In this document: piece by piece, positions 1 through 7,098 of the stretch
Numbering within the stretch: the first letter of the stretch is position 1
How the letters are laid out: each line of letters starts with the position of its first letter
Translations under genes and position numbers: made by a program
NCBI GenBank assembly: GCA_016929355.1
Contig: JAFGJA010000550.1
Span: 1-11,097 of the forward strand
Direction: 5' to 3'
DNA length: 11,097 nt
Source of the DNA: Anaerolineae bacterium
GTDB lineage: Bacteria > Chloroflexota > Anaerolineae > Aggregatilineales > Aggregatilineaceae
Notes under the pieces: generated by a model
What the model saw: the letters and a program-made list of their open reading frames with translations, nothing else
Told to the model about the DNA's origin: nothing
Databases searched by the model: none

Positions 1-64
1 GAATTTAAGATGTCTTGTTATAGTCGGATTGAGATTTAACGGCAACAAAAAGGGTAGCTATCCT

Positions 65-1477
65 ATGCAACGACATACAACTATGCGGTCCATAATTGGT
101 CTGGTTTTACTCATAGCAGCTTTGTTCACCCCTGTATTCGGGGCGATCCACGCGCAGGAAAACCTGACCCAAAGCCAGGCGCGTGGGTATCTCACGACTC
201 CCGGCGAACTGCACAGCATTCAGCAAAAAGCAGCGCGGGGCCTGGAACCCTATCGCAGCGCGGTGGCGAACGTGTTGGCATGGGCGGACGAACAGTGGAA
301 TTACGATCTCGAAACTGAGGTAAGCTGTCCCAATGCCAACAAACCCCAGTGGATCGAGAACGAACACGGGGTGGCGATTCTATATGCTAAAGCGCTCGCC
401 TATCATCTTACCGGCGAGATAACGTATGCCGACGAAGTAAAAACGATCCTGCAAACCATCATGACCGAGATCGCCAGTATTCCCCTGGACGCGCCGCAGT
501 GTGAGCTTAATTTTGCCTGGGGCGTGCCCGAACTCGTCGCCGCCGCCGACCTGATTGAAGATTACTGGTACGATCAAACCTGTACCGGACCGCTTGAGAC
601 AGGCTATGGCGATAATGCTATTGGCGAGGGAAACTGCAAAGACCTGTTCCAGAATTGGCTGGTCAAGAATCCGTATTTTGTCATCTCGCTGACGGCAGAA
701 GAAGCGCAGAGCAATTGGGGAGCCGCCGCCACCAATACCTTGGCCTACATCGCCGATTATCTCTGGGATCGTCCAGAAGTCACGCTGATCCATCGCACCG
801 AAACACGCCTCGGTGACGGGGAGCCGTTGGCCTTCACCCCCGCCGAAGCCTATAACCATGCGAATCAACTGGCGCTAGACCGCATGAACGGCTACCGGGT
901 CGAATATCGCAGCAGCAGTTCATGCGATGAATTAGGAGGCAAACAGCAAAGTGATGCGTTTCCGCCGGTCAAATCGCAAATCACACCCGCCGGGATTATT
1001 CCCGAAGATGCACGCCGCGACGAATCGTGCAATGTGCCCGCTTATAACGGCAAGTATCAAAACTATCCCCAGGTGCATGTGGGAAATAACGTCCAACAAT
1101 GTGAACTCATGTTGCGGCGCGGTGATACGTCTTGCTATAACAACATTGACTTGAGCGATATTGCGGCGTTCACCTTTACGGATCGGGATGGGGAAACGCA
1201 AACAACTCATCTCTATCCGGGGCGCGGGTCGCTGGAACAGGCGATCAACGCGATTATTGTGGCGTCCCGAACCGAGTGGCGGCATGATGCCGCGCTAGAA
1301 GTGGCCTATCGCTACTACTACACGCACCATACGCAAGACGATTTTTTGCTGTGGTTTCAAGAGTTGAATCGCCCGGCGCAATGCGATCAAGACATTTGCT
1401 TCGGCACGTTAACACACGGATTCGCCCCTGGTGAGGCGCTGGCAGCACCGCCAGTTGTGCCACCCCCATCAGACTAA
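65..1477 (+). CDS. Secreted alginate-lyase-superfamily protein
   Basis: A 470-residue exported protein, probably a polysaccharide lyase with an (alpha/alpha) toroid fold of the alginate_lyase type (PF05426-like). Residues 7-30 form a signal peptide (Arg, hydrophobic core, likely cut near AIHA-QE). The helical body carries family-like segments: EHGVAILYAKALAYHLTG (100-117), NFAWGVPELVAAADLIEDYW (149-168), a QSNWGAA segment (215-221) resembling the conserved Asn-Trp region of the fold, and SRTEWRHDAALEVAYRYY (401-418). The mature chain has ten cysteines, enough for five disulfides, which fits a life outside the cytoplasm. The tail is proline-rich (PPVVPPPSD). ATG 65 is chosen over an upstream TTG (29) because AAAAAGGG lies at 47-54 and the signal peptide starts there; ATG 83 is an alternative. 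A TATAGT hexamer at 19-24 could be a -10 box, but its -35 falls at the window edge. Substrate and catalytic residues cannot be fixed from sequence; being next to polymer-assembly genes suggests it acts on the polymer made here. Confidence 0.72.
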   Translation: MQRHTTMRSIIGLVLLIAALFTPVFGAIHAQENLTQSQARGYLTTPGELHSIQQKAARGLEPYRSAVANVLAWADEQWNYDLETEVSCPNANKPQWIENEHGVAILYAKALAYHLTGEITYADEVKTILQTIMTEIASIPLDAPQCELNFAWGVPELVAAADLIEDYWYDQTCTGPLETGYGDNAIGEGNCKDLFQNWLVKNPYFVISLTAEEAQSNWGAAATNTLAYIADYLWDRPEVTLIHRTETRLGDGEPLAFTPAEAYNHANQLALDRMNGYRVEYRSSSSCDELGGKQQSDAFPPVKSQITPAGIIPEDARRDESCNVPAYNGKYQNYPQVHVGNNVQQCELMLRRGDTSCYNNIDLSDIAAFTFTDRDGETQTTHLYPGRGSLEQAINAIIVASRTEWRHDAALEVAYRYYYTHHTQDDFLLWFQELNRPAQCDQDICFGTLTHGFAPGEALAAPPVVPPPSD

Positions 1478-1518
1478 CACGCTCATCCAGCAAACCTACA
1501 ATAGCGGGTAATAAAAAC

Positions 1519-3051
1519 ATGGCTACCATTAAATCCATTCAAAAACCACGCGCGAATATGATTCCCATTCCCTTGATGTTAGGAATCGGGGGAATAGCTG
1601 CCGCCGCCATCATTGGCTTAATGGCCGCTGCGACGCCCACCTTCACTATTTTGGGTATCGTCGCCTTGATCATTATCGTCGCCAGTTTGCAGTATCCTGA
1701 AGCCGCCACGCTGACGTTTTTTTTCATTCTCTACACCAATTCCGCCCTGATTGCGGCCAATTTTCATAATGTGCCGATTGCGATAGCCGGTTTGTTCCCG
1801 CTCATCATGATGCTGCCCTTTGCCATCTATATGCTCTTTGGCAAAGAAAAAATCATCCTCACCCCGCAGCTTTACTTGTTAGCCGGGCTGCTGCTGGTTC
1901 AAGTGGTGGGGACGATCAACTCAATTGATGTCGGCACAGCATCAGAAGAATTGTTTGAGTTTATCGTCGAAGGCGTCATTATCTACTTCCTCGTCACCAA
2001 TGTCGTGCGCACACCAGCAACCCTGAAGCGCGTCATGCTGGTCATTCTGATCGCCGCCATTATTCTTGGCGCATTTCCGCTCTTTCAAGAACTGACCAAG
2101 ACCTATGACAACAACTATGGGGGCTTCGCTCAGATTGAAGAATATGCCGGGTTCACCGCGCAAGAAACGCTCATCTCCGAAGTGCGCCAACAACGACTTT
2201 CCGGCGCTATCGGTGAAGTGAATCGCTTCGCCCAAACCATGCTCATGATGTTGATGATCAGCTTGCCGATGCTGGGCGGGCGGACTTCTTTGCCCTGGAA
2301 ACTCATTGCGCTCGCAGCCTCGGTTTTTTCAGTCGCCGGGGTCATTCTGCCTTTCTCGCGGGGGGCGGCGGTGGGCTTTGCGCTTCTGGTCATTATTGCC
2401 GTGCCCTTACGCTTAATTGATGTGCGCCGGGTGGCTGTCTTTGTCATGTTAGGCGTGGTCGCATTAATGGCTGTCCCGCAATATGCCGCTCGCATTGTCT
2501 CCATTCAAGATTCGTTCGAATATGTGGCCGGGGATAGCAGTTCCGGCGAGGCCGACGGCGCAACCAAAGGCCGTTTAACCGAGATGCTGGCCGCCGTGAT
2601 CGTTTATGTGGAGCATCCTGTCGTGGGGGTTGGTCCCGGCATGTATAAGTATTACTCGCAGGATGTGGGCAATCAACTGGGGATTCGCCGCCTGGACGGA
2701 GCGCGCCGGTCCCACTCCCTTTATCTGGATATTGCCGCTAACACCGGCACACTCGGCTTGCTAACGACATTAGGCGCGGTTTTTGTCACGGTGCGCCAGC
2801 TTATCAGAGTCCGCAACCGGTGGGAAAGGGGAAATCCATTTCTCAGAAATGTAGCTACCGGGCTGGCCTTAGCCATCATCGTGTATATGACCACCGGCTT
2901 TTTCCTGCATTTCGCCTACATCCGGTATTTTTGGACGACGATTGCCCTGGGAGCCGCCACCGCTCAAATTTCGAAACAGGTAGCAGAATCAATCACCGAT
3001 GATCCTGCGCTTGCCACCGCCGCAACAGCCGCCACCGCCGCGCATCCGTAG
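1519..3051 (+). CDS. O-antigen ligase / Wzy-like polymerase
   Basis: A 510-residue polytopic inner-membrane protein of the O-antigen ligase/polymerase superfamily (Wzy_C, PF04932). Such enzymes join lipid-linked glycan units, or transfer glycan to an acceptor, on the outer face of the membrane. About ten or more hydrophobic segments are visible. The Wzy_C core is recognisable from about residue 225: RLSGAIGEVNRFAQ (226-239), FSRGAAVGF (279-287), then an extracytoplasmic loop with KGRL (350-353), HPVVGVGPGMY (366-376) and RRSHSLYLDIAANTGTLGLL (396-415), including the family's typical Arg and His (H399). The C-terminus ends in an Ala/Thr-rich low-complexity tail. The start at 1519 has only a weak GCGGG (1503-1507) upstream; ATG 1558 is a possible alternative with even less support. 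It lies 41 bases after the lyase gene, so the two are probably co-transcribed. Ligase and polymerase cannot be separated by sequence alone. Confidence 0.88.
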   Translation: MATIKSIQKPRANMIPIPLMLGIGGIAAAAIIGLMAAATPTFTILGIVALIIIVASLQYPEAATLTFFFILYTNSALIAANFHNVPIAIAGLFPLIMMLPFAIYMLFGKEKIILTPQLYLLAGLLLVQVVGTINSIDVGTASEELFEFIVEGVIIYFLVTNVVRTPATLKRVMLVILIAAIILGAFPLFQELTKTYDNNYGGFAQIEEYAGFTAQETLISEVRQQRLSGAIGEVNRFAQTMLMMLMISLPMLGGRTSLPWKLIALAASVFSVAGVILPFSRGAAVGFALLVIIAVPLRLIDVRRVAVFVMLGVVALMAVPQYAARIVSIQDSFEYVAGDSSSGEADGATKGRLTEMLAAVIVYVEHPVVGVGPGMYKYYSQDVGNQLGIRRLDGARRSHSLYLDIAANTGTLGLLTTLGAVFVTVRQLIRVRNRWERGNPFLRNVATGLALAIIVYMTTGFFLHFAYIRYFWTTIALGAATAQISKQVAESITDDPALATAATAATAAHP

Positions 3052-3077
3052 GCGGTATCAGCGTCGTACTCGCTCTG

Positions 3078-3109
3078 GAATTGTGGGATACCGCAATTCA
3101 CAGTACAAT
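3078..3109 (+). promoter_or_regulatory. Candidate promoter with inverted repeats before the LRR gene
   Basis: TACAAT at 3104-3109 differs from the sigma-70 -10 consensus at one base. TTGTGG at 3081-3086 (three of six matches to TTGACA) lies exactly 17 bases upstream. The element is overlaid by two inverted repeats. GAATTG (3078-3083) pairs with CAATTC (3094-3099), and GCGGTATC (3052-3059) pairs with GATACCGC (3087-3094). Their position over the -35 box and spacer is where an operator would sit. The -35 match is poor and no promoter rules are known for this organism, so this is a candidate only. The outer repeat lacks a following T tract, which argues against it being the terminator of the upstream gene. 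Confidence 0.35.
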
Positions 3110-3152
3110 AAATCACAATCATTCTATTCAAAAGGGTGTTACAGGGAGTCCC

Positions 3153-5627
3153 ATGACAGCAAAAATCTCGCTATTAGCTATGATTCTCATCTTCGCTTTT
3201 TCATTGCCCCTCTCCTCAACTACTCTGGCAAAAACAGATTTCGACTGCGCCGGAGTGCAAGATGTTCCCATAGACGAATGTCAAACACTGATCGATCTGT
3301 TTGAGGCTACCAACGGTCCAGGCTGGGATAACGCGACTGATTGGGTAATTTCCAGTACGGTCTGCACCTGGTGGGGCGTCACCTGCCGCAATGGGCATAT
3401 TGCCGCCCTTGCCCTATCCGATAACGATCTGGAAGGGGCTGTACCCGTCGATTTGGCTGAACTGACGTTTTTGGAAGAACTGTCGCTAGAGGACAATTAC
3501 CTGGTTGGCACAATTCCCGCCGAACTAGGCACGCTGTCTCTCCTGACCGCCCTGCGCCTCGGCAACAATGAGTTAGAAGGACCGATTCCGGCAGAATTAG
3601 GTGACCTCGCCAATCTACAAGAACTGCGTCTGGATACCAATAAATTATCCGGCTCCATTCCGCCGGAACTGGGCCAACTCGCCAGGTTGCGCGAACTGCA
3701 TCTCAACGATAACGCGCTCACGGGGACCATTCCGCTTGAACTGACCGCACTGCCCCTGCTGCGCGTCTTGAGCCTGCAAAACAATGTCTTATCCGGCTCC
3801 ATTCCGCCAGGGCTAGCCCAGCTAACCGACTTACGCGAACTCGATCTTAGCGGCAATCTCCTGGTCGAAGACATTCCCGCCGAACTGGGCGACTTACCCT
3901 ATCTCGAAACCCTGATCCTCGATCACAATTTTCTGGAAGGCACTATCCCGCCGGAGCTAGGCAATCTTAGCAACCTGCGCGAGATCGATTTGTCTTTTAA
4001 CCAGATTAAAGGGGAAATTCCCCCGGCGCTGCTCAACCTGACTGAAATTAAATTATTGGCGATGTCCGATAATCGTCTTGAAGGCGAACTGCCCCCCGGC
4101 CTGGGCAACCTGGAAAATTTGCAGATTATCCATGTGGAAAACAATGAACTCACCGGACCGATCCCGCCGGAATTGGGCAATCTCCCGAATCTGCTGGAAT
4201 TGCGGTTGGCAGGCAACGAACTGGATAACCTCATCCCGGTAGAATTGGCGAACATCAAAACGCTGCGTTCGATCCGGTTGAACGGTAATAACCTCAGTGG
4301 CACGATTCCGCTCGAACTCGGCTCATTGACCGAACTGCGCCAACTGCGCCTATCAGCGAACCAGATTGAAGGGGAAATCCCGCTTGAGTTGGGCCAACTG
4401 ACCAACCTCGAAATCCTCGATTTGACCGGCAATCTCTTAACCGGCGCAATTCCACCGGAACTCGGCCAGTTGATCAACCTGCGCGAAATTGATGTGTCCA
4501 ACAACCTCATGTCCGGTGAAATCCCTCTGGAAGTCACGCAACTGGTCAACCTGGAGGAAATCGATTTTTCCAGCAATGCCTTTGCCGGCGAAATTCCGGC
4601 AGAATTTGCGCGGCTGCACCATCTCCACGTCTTGGATTTGGAAGATAACCAATTCACCGGCACGATCCCCGAATCGCTGGCAACGCTGCCGGATATGCAT
4701 ACGCTGCTGCTGAGTCGGAACCAGCTTTCGGGCGAGATTCCGGCGGTGTTAGGTACGCTGACCGAATTACAGGACCTGAATCTCTCGAACAACCAGTTCA
4801 CCGGGCAAATCCCCGCGCAGTTGGGCCGACTCGCCAATCTGCAAACGCTTAATCTGGGCAACAATCAACTGAGCGGTCCTATTCCCGCCGAATTGGATGG
4901 GTTAACCAACCTGCTGAATCTCATTCTGTCCGGTAACGAACTCGCCGAATCCATCCCGGCGCGATTGGGTAACATTGCAACACTGCAAGAACTGGACCTA
5001 TCTCAGAATCTCCTGACCGGCCCCATTCCTAATACATTGGGCGCGCTCACAGCGCTGGAACTGCTCGACCTCTCCGAGAACATGTTAGAAGGTTCTATCC
5101 CGGCAGAATTCAGCGATCTGGCGCTGCTACAGGAATTTTACGTGCAGAACAACATCCTGACGGGCGAAATCCCGACGATGATCATGAATCTCACCGATCT
5201 GGCTCCGGCCCATGATATTCTGGATGTGGGCTTTAATATGTTATCCACTAACGATCCCGCCGTTGAAGCATTCCTGACGCTCCGCGATCCTGATTGGAAT
5301 CTCACGCAAAACATCGCGCCAACGAACATCGCTGTGCGTTCGCGCACCGCAAACAGCATCGACTTAATGTGGGAATCCATCGACTTTGTGACCGGGGTCG
5401 GCTACTATGAAGTCTCCTACGCGACGGAACCGGGCGGACCCTATATCCGTTACGGGACGACGATCAGCAAACTCGTCGCTACCCTGACGATCACGGGCCT
5501 GCAACCGGATCAAACCTACTACTTCGTGATTCGCACCTTCTCGCTGGCCGATGGGACGCTGCAAAACAATATGTGGAGCGACTACAGCGCCGAATTCTCC
5601 GTGCCGCCCTATGAAGGCAGCGAATAG
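3153..5627 (+). CDS. Secreted plant-type LRR protein with FnIII domain
   Basis: An 824-residue exported protein, likely a binding or adhesion protein rather than an enzyme. Domain order: signal peptide (1-26, core ISLLAMILIFAFSLPL); a plant-like LRR N-cap (about 32-82) with a DLFEATNGPGWDN-type segment and CTWWGVTC (71-78); 25 leucine-rich repeats (83-682); a degenerate closing repeat (683-712); and a fibronectin type III domain (about 721-816: IAPTNIAV, SIDLMW, YYEVSY, LQPDQTYYFVIRT). The only four cysteines (32, 43, 71, 78) are in the N-cap, as expected for two capping disulfides. No membrane anchor, LPXTG-like motif or other sorting tail is seen, so it is released or held non-covalently. 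ATG 3153 is preferred over TTG 3081 because AGGGAG (3143-3148) precedes it and the signal peptide begins there. It lies between a candidate promoter and a strong terminator, so it may be transcribed alone. The ligand is unknown; the nearby glycan genes make a polymer a reasonable guess. Confidence 0.92.
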   Translation: MTAKISLLAMILIFAFSLPLSSTTLAKTDFDCAGVQDVPIDECQTLIDLFEATNGPGWDNATDWVISSTVCTWWGVTCRNGHIAALALSDNDLEGAVPVDLAELTFLEELSLEDNYLVGTIPAELGTLSLLTALRLGNNELEGPIPAELGDLANLQELRLDTNKLSGSIPPELGQLARLRELHLNDNALTGTIPLELTALPLLRVLSLQNNVLSGSIPPGLAQLTDLRELDLSGNLLVEDIPAELGDLPYLETLILDHNFLEGTIPPELGNLSNLREIDLSFNQIKGEIPPALLNLTEIKLLAMSDNRLEGELPPGLGNLENLQIIHVENNELTGPIPPELGNLPNLLELRLAGNELDNLIPVELANIKTLRSIRLNGNNLSGTIPLELGSLTELRQLRLSANQIEGEIPLELGQLTNLEILDLTGNLLTGAIPPELGQLINLREIDVSNNLMSGEIPLEVTQLVNLEEIDFSSNAFAGEIPAEFARLHHLHVLDLEDNQFTGTIPESLATLPDMHTLLLSRNQLSGEIPAVLGTLTELQDLNLSNNQFTGQIPAQLGRLANLQTLNLGNNQLSGPIPAELDGLTNLLNLILSGNELAESIPARLGNIATLQELDLSQNLLTGPIPNTLGALTALELLDLSENMLEGSIPAEFSDLALLQEFYVQNNILTGEIPTMIMNLTDLAPAHDILDVGFNMLSTNDPAVEAFLTLRDPDWNLTQNIAPTNIAVRSRTANSIDLMWESIDFVTGVGYYEVSYATEPGGPYIRYGTTISKLVATLTITGLQPDQTYYFVIRTFSLADGTLQNNMWSDYSAEFSVPPYEGSE
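3399..5198 (+). repeat. 25 tandem 72-bp LRR units
   Basis: The LRR region is 25 consecutive units of exactly 24 codons with no insertion or deletion between them. Each unit follows LxxLxLxxNxLxGxIPxxLGxLxx, the plant-specific LRR class. The ladder Asn at position 9 and the Pro at position 16 are kept in all 25 units. Gly at position 13 is kept in 22; units 7, 12 and 22 carry Glu, Asn and Glu there. At DNA level the units are diverged, not identical, so the array looks old rather than a recent expansion or an assembly artefact. I count only four lysines in the 600 residues while Glu and Asp are common, so the solenoid is acidic. Confidence 0.95.
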
Positions 5628-5639
5628 CATCGCCTGCAC

Positions 5640-5703
5640 GCGGGTGGATGGCCTAACGGGATCACGCTAGCCAGGCGGCCATCCGCCCGCCCTTTCTTCT
5701 TAT
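5640..5703 (+). terminator. Intrinsic terminator after the LRR gene
   Basis: A 14-base-pair stem is formed by GCGGGTGGATGGCC (5640-5653) and GGCCATCCGCCCGC (5677-5690), with a single G-U wobble and a 23-base loop. It is followed directly by the pyrimidine-rich, T-rich run CCTTTCTTCTTATT (5691-5704). It begins 12 bases after the LRR stop codon. The T tract is interrupted by C, so termination may be incomplete, but the stem is the strongest in the window. It would separate the LRR gene from the glycosyltransferase operon downstream. Confidence 0.78.
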
Positions 5704-5725
5704 TGGGAAACCCATGGGGTTCTCA
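5704..5725. repeat. Imperfect 22-bp palindrome upstream of the GT4 gene
   Basis: The 22 bases from TGGGAAACCC to GGGGTTCTCA are symmetric around CCATGG at 18 of 22 positions. It lies in the 193-base gap between the LRR terminator and the GT4 gene, about 95 bases before the GT4 start. A downstream TATTAT (5766-5771) could be a -10 box, but no convincing -35 box stands at 16-18 bases. The palindrome could be an operator or a small hairpin; it may also be chance. Nothing else is recognisable in this gap apart from the terminator and the ribosome binding site at 5801-5807. Confidence 0.3.
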
Positions 5726-5820
5726 ACGTTTACTTATTCTAATGGTAGAAATGATAGCAGCAGACTATTATCTCAATATGTGTCACGGCATGTGTAACTG
5801 AAGGGGACTAACAACGCCTT

Positions 5821-7098
5821 ATGCCCAACTCAGATCAAACGATTTCGCGCCCGAAAGTCGCCTATATGATGTCTCGTTTTCCCAAAATCACCGAGACATT
5901 TGTCCTTTACGAAATGATCGCGGTGGAAAAAGCGGGTGTTGACATTGAAATTTATCCACTCATGCGCGAACATACCACCGTCATGCACCCCGAAGCGCCC
6001 CCTTTGGTGGCCCGCGCGCATTTTTTACCGTTCATATCACTGGACATTGTGCGCAGCAATCTTCAGTTTATGCTGCGTAAGCCGCGCGCCTATTGGGGAA
6101 CGCTGTTGACAGCGCTACGCGCCACCTGGGGCAGCCGCCGCTATTTTGTGGGGATTCTGGCCTTTTTCCCGAAGACCGTCCACATGGCGCGCTTGATGGC
6201 CGATGATGGCATTACGCACATTCACGCGCATTTCGCCAGCCATCCCACCGCCGCCGCGTATATCATCCACCACCTGACCGGGATTCCATACAGTTTCACG
6301 GCGCACGGTTCCGATCTGCATCGTGAAAAACGGATGCTGTGCGAAAAACTCAACGCAGCGCGCTTCGCCGTGACCATCTCCCAGTACAACTACGAAACGA
6401 TGATCACCACCTGCGGCGCGCACATGGTGGATCGCCTGATGATCATCCACTGCGGGGTGGATACCAACGCTTTCGCGCCTGAACCAACGACCAATGAAGC
6501 TAGCGCAGCAACGCACAGCGCAGCATCTGACGATACATCGCTCAATATTGCCTGTATTGGCACGCTGCATGAGGTCAAAGGGCAAAGTTACCTGATCGAA
6601 GCCTGCCAACGGCTGCACGAACGCGGCATCCCCTTCGAATGCCATTTGATCGGCGATGGCGAAGATCGCGCGATGTTAGAAACGAAAGTGGCCCAGGCCA
6701 ACATGACCGATCAGGTCACATTTCACGGGTATCTCACCCATGATGGCGTGACCCGTTTGGTAAAACAAGCGGATGTGGTCGTCACGCCGAGCGTACCGAG
6801 CAATGATGGGCGGCGCGAAGGGATTCCGGTGGCAACGATGGAAGCGATGGCCTGTGGCGTGCCGGTGGTTGCCAGCCGCTTATCCGGTATTCCCGAACTG
6901 GTAGACGATGGTGAAACGGGTATCCTCGTGGAACCGCGCGACGTGACCGGGATTGCTGATGCGCTGCAACAACTCGCGCAGGATGAACCGCGCCGCCAAC
7001 GGTTAGGGTACGCTGGCCGCGCGAAAATCATGCGCGAATTTAGTTTGAGTGCCAATGCGGAAACGCTGGCACGCCTGTTTGCGGGGGAATCATCATGA
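5821..7098 (+). CDS. GT4 family glycosyltransferase
   Basis: A 425-residue GT-B fold, retaining glycosyltransferase of family GT4 that would add a sugar from a nucleotide donor to a lipid-linked glycan at the cytoplasmic face of the membrane. The N-terminal half begins KVAYMMSRFPKITETFVLYE (12-31), typical of the colanic-acid WcaL/WcaC-like group, and contains HIHAHFASHP (133-142) and FTAHGSDL (159-166). The C-terminal Rossmann half has the donor-site EX7E motif, EGIPVATME (E333, E341), followed by AMACGVPVVAS. The two halves are joined by a Thr/Ala/Ser-rich stretch (about 221-240) that looks like a flexible linker. The Shine-Dalgarno-like AAGGGGA (5801-5807) is 13 bases from the ATG, which is long, but the N-terminal fit to the family supports this start. 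The stop overlaps the next start (ATGA), so the two are translationally coupled. Donor and acceptor are unknown. Confidence 0.92.
   Translation: MPNSDQTISRPKVAYMMSRFPKITETFVLYEMIAVEKAGVDIEIYPLMREHTTVMHPEAPPLVARAHFLPFISLDIVRSNLQFMLRKPRAYWGTLLTALRATWGSRRYFVGILAFFPKTVHMARLMADDGITHIHAHFASHPTAAAYIIHHLTGIPYSFTAHGSDLHREKRMLCEKLNAARFAVTISQYNYETMITTCGAHMVDRLMIIHCGVDTNAFAPEPTTNEASAATHSAASDDTSLNIACIGTLHEVKGQSYLIEACQRLHERGIPFECHLIGDGEDRAMLETKVAQANMTDQVTFHGYLTHDGVTRLVKQADVVVTPSVPSNDGRREGIPVATMEAMACGVPVVASRLSGIPELVDDGETGILVEPRDVTGIADALQQLAQDEPRRQRLGYAGRAKIMREFSLSANAETLARLFAGESS

Noticed and set aside
380..868. 162-codon open frame on the minus strand
   Set aside because: Antisense to the lyase-superfamily gene, whose signal peptide, cysteines and family segments support the + frame.
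3052..3094. GCGGTATC/GATACCGC inverted repeat considered as a terminator of the Wzy-like gene
   Set aside because: The stem is only eight bases with a 27-base loop and is not followed by a T tract. An operator or chance is more likely.
3497..3874. 125-codon open frame on the minus strand
   Set aside because: Same cause: antisense shadow of LRR units, with no recognisable protein features.
3923..4864. 313-codon open frame on the minus strand
   Set aside because: It is antisense to the LRR array and simply mirrors the 72-bp periodicity (a Ser/Arg-rich 24-residue pattern). The sense frame has full domain support.
3399..5198. Regular 72-bp spacing considered as a CRISPR or satellite array
   Set aside because: The units are diverged coding repeats that translate to a continuous LRR protein. 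There are no identical repeats separated by unique spacers.
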